Of a stretch of 64,000 nt of DNA, positions 60,005-64,000 are shown piece by piece. Under the pieces are notes generated by a model, which had not been told where the DNA came from, ran no database searches, and was given only the letters and a program-made list of their open reading frames with translations. Each line of letters begins with the position of its first letter. Position 1 is the first letter of the stretch. Source of the stretch: Larimichthys crocea (Eukaryota; Chordata; Actinopteri; Sciaenidae); the NCBI RefSeq assembly GCF_000972845.2, contig NC_040032.1, forward strand, positions 1,321,073-1,385,072, in the 5' to 3' direction. The translations under genes were made by a program, and so were the position numbers.

Positions 60005-60147
60005 GTTGACTGATCTCTAGAGATCAGTCAAGCAGTCACTCAGAGAGTATATCTACCACCACCCACAGATCATACAGGCAGCCGCCTGTAGGCTGTTTCA
60101 GTCAGCATCACGAGTTAGTGCTAAACACTTCTGAAACAGAGAATCAG
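60005..60147 (+). promoter_or_regulatory. Probable promoter and non-coding first exon of receptor copy 2
   Basis: TCTAGAGATCAGT at about 60016 corresponds to the copy-1 motif. The segment ends in a donor ATCAG/GTAAGC at 60147/60148, and a matching acceptor GTTCTTTAG ends at 60589. Both receptors then share a leader beginning ACTGGA and the stretch leading into ATG. Two independent copies keeping the same donor/acceptor layout supports a real first exon. Confidence 0.5.
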
Positions 60148-60646
60148 GTAAGCCTTAATGACTCATGAATGTGTGATTTAAAAACATTTTAGTAACCTAT
60201 ACCAAATCCCTGTTTTATCTGAAGGCCTATACTAGTTTACTTTGTCTGATCTATTCATGCTGTTTATGAATTATCAGAGAAATTTGCTTCTTTTAAAATT
60301 TAATCTCCATTTTCAGTTGAATGACTGCTATTGATAATGTATTAAACAGCACTGGTTAAAAAATAACTAATACTTTGAGTAGTTTTTGAGTAAAATACAT
60401 TTATACTTTTGATTTTTTACCACTAGTAGTTTACTTAATGTATGCATACCTGAGTATAGATTTTAAGTATTTTTTCTACCAAATAACTGCTTGGTTTCAG
60501 AATGGCATAAAATTGTGCATTTTATGCATTAGCCTTTATAGAAGTTAATGCTATATAGTAAATTATGATATGATCCGCTTGTTCTTTAGACTGGATAGCT
60601 TTGAAGCAGAGGCTGTGCTCCGACACACAGTCTGTGGACTTCAACT

Positions 60647-61666
60647 ATGTCTTTTCTTAGGACTGTTTTCAACGACTCTGTCATCATTCATCCTCCAGGA
60701 TTCTATATCATCGGATTTGAGACATTCCCCTACATCAGTGTCTACTTCATCTTTCTAGCATTAGTTTATGTGGTTACTGTGCTGTTCAATACTTTGGTGA
60801 TCTATGTAATTGCCTTTAATCATTGTTTACACACTCCAAAGTTTCTGGCTGTGGTCAACCTTGCAGTAATTGATGTCATCCTAAACTCGTGCACTATTCC
60901 CAGCATGATAAAGCTATTTCTCATTAAGGATAACTTCATTCCATTCAACCTCTGTCTGTTACAAATGTTTGTATATTATACGTTTGTATCTCTGGAGTCA
61001 TATGCACTCGCTATACTTGCCTATGACCGCTTGATTGCAATTTGTTTCCCTCTGCGACAGAACTCAATCAACACAGTACGGAGCATGTTGTGTATTGTTG
61101 GTCTGACTTGGTCTTTTGCTCTGGGATTAACAGCGTTTACCACAGCTATCATGACTCGACTGTCTTTTTGTAATTCTGTCAGAGTGTTCAGCTATTTCTG
61201 TGACTATGCTCCTGTGTTTAGACTCGCCTGTAATGATTACACACTGCACTGGACAGCAGCTTCTTTTCTCTCAGTTTTGTTACTTGTAGGTCCCTTTTCT
61301 TTCATAGTCCTGTCTTATGGCAGCATCCTGGTAACTGTGTTCAGAATGAAATCTTTAGATAGTCGGGTAAAAGCTCTGGCCACTTGTGTTGAGCATATCA
61401 TCCTTGTTGCTGTATTTTACATTCCTCTCATAACCATTTTTATTGTTGGGTTTTATCTGGGATCCATTGACCCAGACCAGCGTGTGCTGAGTCTGTCACT
61501 GGCCTCTTGCATCCCACCCTGTGTCAATCCTATTGTCTATTCTTTGAAAACCAAAGAGATCAAAGTTAGAGCCCTGGCTCTGGTACAGATTAATAGAATT
61601 GGAATTGACGAACGTAAAAGCAAACCTTGGAGAGTTAATGAAATGTTGAAAAAATCCAGGCTCTAA
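60647..61666 (+). CDS. Olfactory receptor (class A GPCR), copy 2
   Basis: Tandem paralogue of the receptor at 57036, intact at 339 codons. The first 30 or so residues are identical to copy 1. So are most of TM2, the TM3 end (LAYDRLIAICFPLR), extracellular loop 2 and TM7 (PCVNPIVYSLKTKEIK). Differences cluster in TM1, TM4, TM5 and late TM6. It has a longer C-terminal tail, about 20 extra residues ending KKSRL, rich in Lys/Arg. The identical 5' UTR stretch just before ATG supports recent duplication. Confidence 0.95.
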   Translation: MSFLRTVFNDSVIIHPPGFYIIGFETFPYISVYFIFLALVYVVTVLFNTLVIYVIAFNHCLHTPKFLAVVNLAVIDVILNSCTIPSMIKLFLIKDNFIPFNLCLLQMFVYYTFVSLESYALAILAYDRLIAICFPLRQNSINTVRSMLCIVGLTWSFALGLTAFTTAIMTRLSFCNSVRVFSYFCDYAPVFRLACNDYTLHWTAASFLSVLLLVGPFSFIVLSYGSILVTVFRMKSLDSRVKALATCVEHIILVAVFYIPLITIFIVGFYLGSIDPDQRVLSLSLASCIPPCVNPIVYSLKTKEIKVRALALVQINRIGIDERKSKPWRVNEMLKKSRL

Positions 61667-62321
61667 ATGTTTGTGTGGGTCAAAAGACAAAAGGACTCCT
61701 TTCTATATGAACGTTTTTGGTTTAAACAGGTTTAATAAGCTGTGCTATGATTCATTATTTGTTCATTCATCGCTAATCGGTTGGTTTCTAAACAGACAAA
61801 AACAGTCAGAATATCTTCACAGAGATCTTTTTGCTTGAAATGATTTCTTCTCACCAGTGATACTTTACACACTTACTGTGTCCCATCTAGATGTTTTATT
61901 TGAGGTCATTCACCATATTGGGGCAACTGGAGTTTTTCAGTTGTTCAGTTGGTTCAGTTGGTTTGTTGTATTCAAATATTTTATGGTAAGTGTGCTAAAT
62001 GTGAAGCATGTGATGAATAGATTTAATTTTAATGACATTTCAGAATTTAACTTCCATTTTTCAGACTGCTTAAAATACTCAGCAATGTTATATTTGACCG
62101 GATGTTCCTCCTTGAGGCTACTGAATTGTTACTCTATCAGGGAAACCATCAGAAGCTTTCAGATCAGCTGATAATCTGTTACTCTGATTTCTGTTTCAAA
62201 CTTATTTATCATCTTCCACCAGTTTGTGATTCCATGTGTCTGCTGTCTGGTATCATGTGATCACCATGCAGACGTGTTCATAACATAAACAGGTGCAACT
62301 ATTTCAGAGTTATACTTTGTT
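61667..62321. other. Downstream flank of receptor copy 2
   Basis: No gene recognised. A 104-codon frame at 61857 is hydrophobic and low in complexity, with no GPCR motifs. Confidence 0.5.
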
Positions 62322-62442
62322 ATGTCATGTCATGTCATGTCATGTCATGTCATGTCATGTTATGTTATGTTATGTTATCTTATGTTATCTTATGTTATCT
62401 TATCTTATCTTATCTTATCTTATCTTATCTTATCTTATCTTT
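62322..62442 (+). repeat. Pentanucleotide satellite passing from CATGT to TATGT to TATCT
   Basis: About 24 five-base units. The unit changes stepwise along the array: seven CATGT, then TATGT, then alternating TATCT/TATGT, then pure TATCT. Confidence 0.97.
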
Positions 62443-62701
62443 TATGTACTGAATTACTAAAATTTGGTAAAGGTTATAATCTGTTAGATATTATGTCAAC
62501 ACTGATTTGAAGCATGAGATGAGACACACTCTTGATGAGGATTAAAGTGATTTCATATTTTTGAGTCAACCTGTCAAAACATTTACAATAAAAATAAATA
62601 CAACATCACGTGATTTTCTGTGTACATAAACATATATACATAAATACTATTCAAATAAATATTTATAATATTATGGCCAAATGTATTTAAAGTAGCTGAT
62701 T

Positions 62702-64000
62702 TCTTTCAGTTTTTGGTCGTATTAGATCTGACAATAGTGACCAATGCATTAGCTCCATTATGTGAATGGAATGTATATCAAAAAGGGACTATAGGAAGTG
62801 ACCATTATCCTATATATAATAGAATAAATATAACAACAGTACAGGTCACGGAGAGAGTAGGGGGTAGATGGTTAGTAGATAAGGCTAATTGGGATGAATT
62901 CATGAAGGAAGGGGAGGAAAATCTGTCTCAGATTAGTGATAATATGGAAGTGGAAATGATGGATAGGGAAATAAAGCAGGGGATCATATCAGCAGCAACC
63001 AACTCTATTCCTAAAAGTACAGGCAGGAAGATGAATAAGGCAGTACCATGGTGGGATGAAAAATGTAAACAAGCAATAAAGAACAGAAACAAAGCGTTTA
63101 AATTAGTTAAAAGATACCATAACTTTCAACACCTGATCCAGTATAAACAAGCACAGGCAATGGTAAGAAAAACAATAAGACAAGCAAAGAGGTCGTATTG
63201 GAGGAAGTTTTGTGGATCAATTGGGAGCACCACTAAGATAGGAGAAGTTTGGGGAATGTTGAAAAAAATGGGTGGAGATAGAAAGGATTGGAGTTATCCA
63301 GTCCTAAGTTCGGGTAATAAAGTGGCTGTAACCAATAAAGAAAAGGCGGAGTTGATGGCTAAGACTTTTGTTGTTGTGCACAGCTCAAATAATTTAACAG
63401 AGGAGGGAAGACAGGGCAGGGAAAAAACTAGAAATGAAAACAGGGAGGTGTTAAAAAGAAAGGATAGTAGGGAAAACGAATTAGATGTTCCATTTACCAT
63501 TGGAGAAATGAAAAGAGCATTAGCCAAAACAAGAAGGAGTGCACCAGGTAAAGATCAAATATGTTATACTATGATTAAACATCTAAGTGAGGGGGGATTG
63601 ATGAAAATATTAACATTATACAATAAAGTCTGGAAAGAGGGTAAAGTCCCACGAAGTTGGAAGGAGGCGATAATAATCCCAATCAGGAAGCCTGGAAAAG
63701 ATCCAAGTAAGACAATAAACTACAGACCCATAGCACTTACATCACATATAGGTAAAATAATGGAGAGAATGATTAATGAGAGACTCATGTATTATATTGA
63801 AAAAAGGGGATTGGTGAATAAATATCAAAGTGGATTTAGAAGGGGTAGGAGCACAATGGATCCAGTATTGTGTTTAGAAGATGACATCAGGAAAGCACAG
63901 GTAAATAAAGAAACGGTGGCAGCAGTGTTCTTTGATGTAGAAAAAGCCTATGACATGTTGTGGAGAGAAGGTTTGATGATTAAAATGCATCAAATGGGAA
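62702..64000 (+). mobile_element. Non-LTR retrotransposon (LINE) ORF2 fragment, open to the right edge
   Basis: A reading frame without stops runs from about 62702 to the end of the window. It starts inside the end of an APE-type endonuclease domain (LDLTIVTNALAPL, GSDHYPI), then a linker with WWDEKCKQAIKNRNKAFK, then reverse transcriptase blocks: SAPGKDQI, PGKDPSKTINYRPIAL, SGFRRGRSTMDPVL and motif A FFDVEKAYDMLWREGL. The catalytic YxDD motif should lie beyond base 64000. The 5' end is truncated. The style resembles I/Nimb-like or Tx1-like fish LINEs, but the clade is uncertain. The open frame suggests a young insertion. Confidence 0.85.

Noticed and set aside
62322..62510. 62-codon frame of repeating Met-Ser-Cys-His
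   Set aside because: Direct translation of the pentanucleotide array.
1..64000. CRISPR arrays, operons or prokaryotic features
   Set aside because: Sequence is clearly vertebrate. The tandem repeats are micro/minisatellites without unique spacers.

Overview
This window is vertebrate nuclear DNA, most likely from a percomorph-type teleost fish. The evidence is intron-containing genes with GT/AG borders, fish-type single-coding-exon olfactory receptors, LINE/hAT/Penelope remnants of fish type, dense microsatellites, and an RPA1/SMYD4 head-to-head pair that human chromosome 17p13.3 also has. Most of the sequence is non-coding. Five protein-coding genes can be supported: rpa1 (minus, 3' part beyond the left edge), smyd4 (plus), a tpbg-family leucine-rich-repeat gene (plus), and two olfactory receptor genes (plus). 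A retrotransposon ORF runs off the right edge.

Layout. 794-14615: exons 1-10 of rpa1 on the minus strand, encoding the protein-interaction N domain, a long Ser/Pro-rich linker and most of ssDNA-binding domain A. 14616-15234: compact divergent promoter with a TCTCGCGAGA element. 15235-23663: ten exons of smyd4 (about 776 residues; TPR-like region, MYND finger, SET). Its third exon appears one base short and sits directly beside a transposon end. 23664-38900: intergenic DNA with LINE and SINE remnants, including an inverted pair of the same LINE fragment at 32.2/34.4 kb. 38932-40005: tpbg-family gene in one coding exon. 40-56 kb: intergenic DNA with a complete hAT-type element carrying an exact 8-bp target duplication (43.9-45.7 kb), an L2-like LINE and SINEs. 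56.7-61.7 kb: tandem olfactory receptor pair, each with a likely non-coding first exon. 62.7-64 kb: 5'-truncated LINE with an uninterrupted reading frame.

The most unusual non-genic signal is a family of five related, same-strand, non-coding segments at about 47.9, 51.7, 54.4, 54.95 and 59.1 kb. They flank the olfactory receptor pair and were not noticed elsewhere in the window. They may be locally duplicated regulatory elements or relics of a duplicated receptor unit. Other points of note are a repeat-driven expansion of the RPA1 linker into a series of CDK-type S/T-P-x-K/R sites, and the possible frameshift in smyd4.

All calls come from reading the sequence and recalling families. No database search was run. 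Exon borders were placed by hand from splice consensus, reading phase and remembered human proteins.
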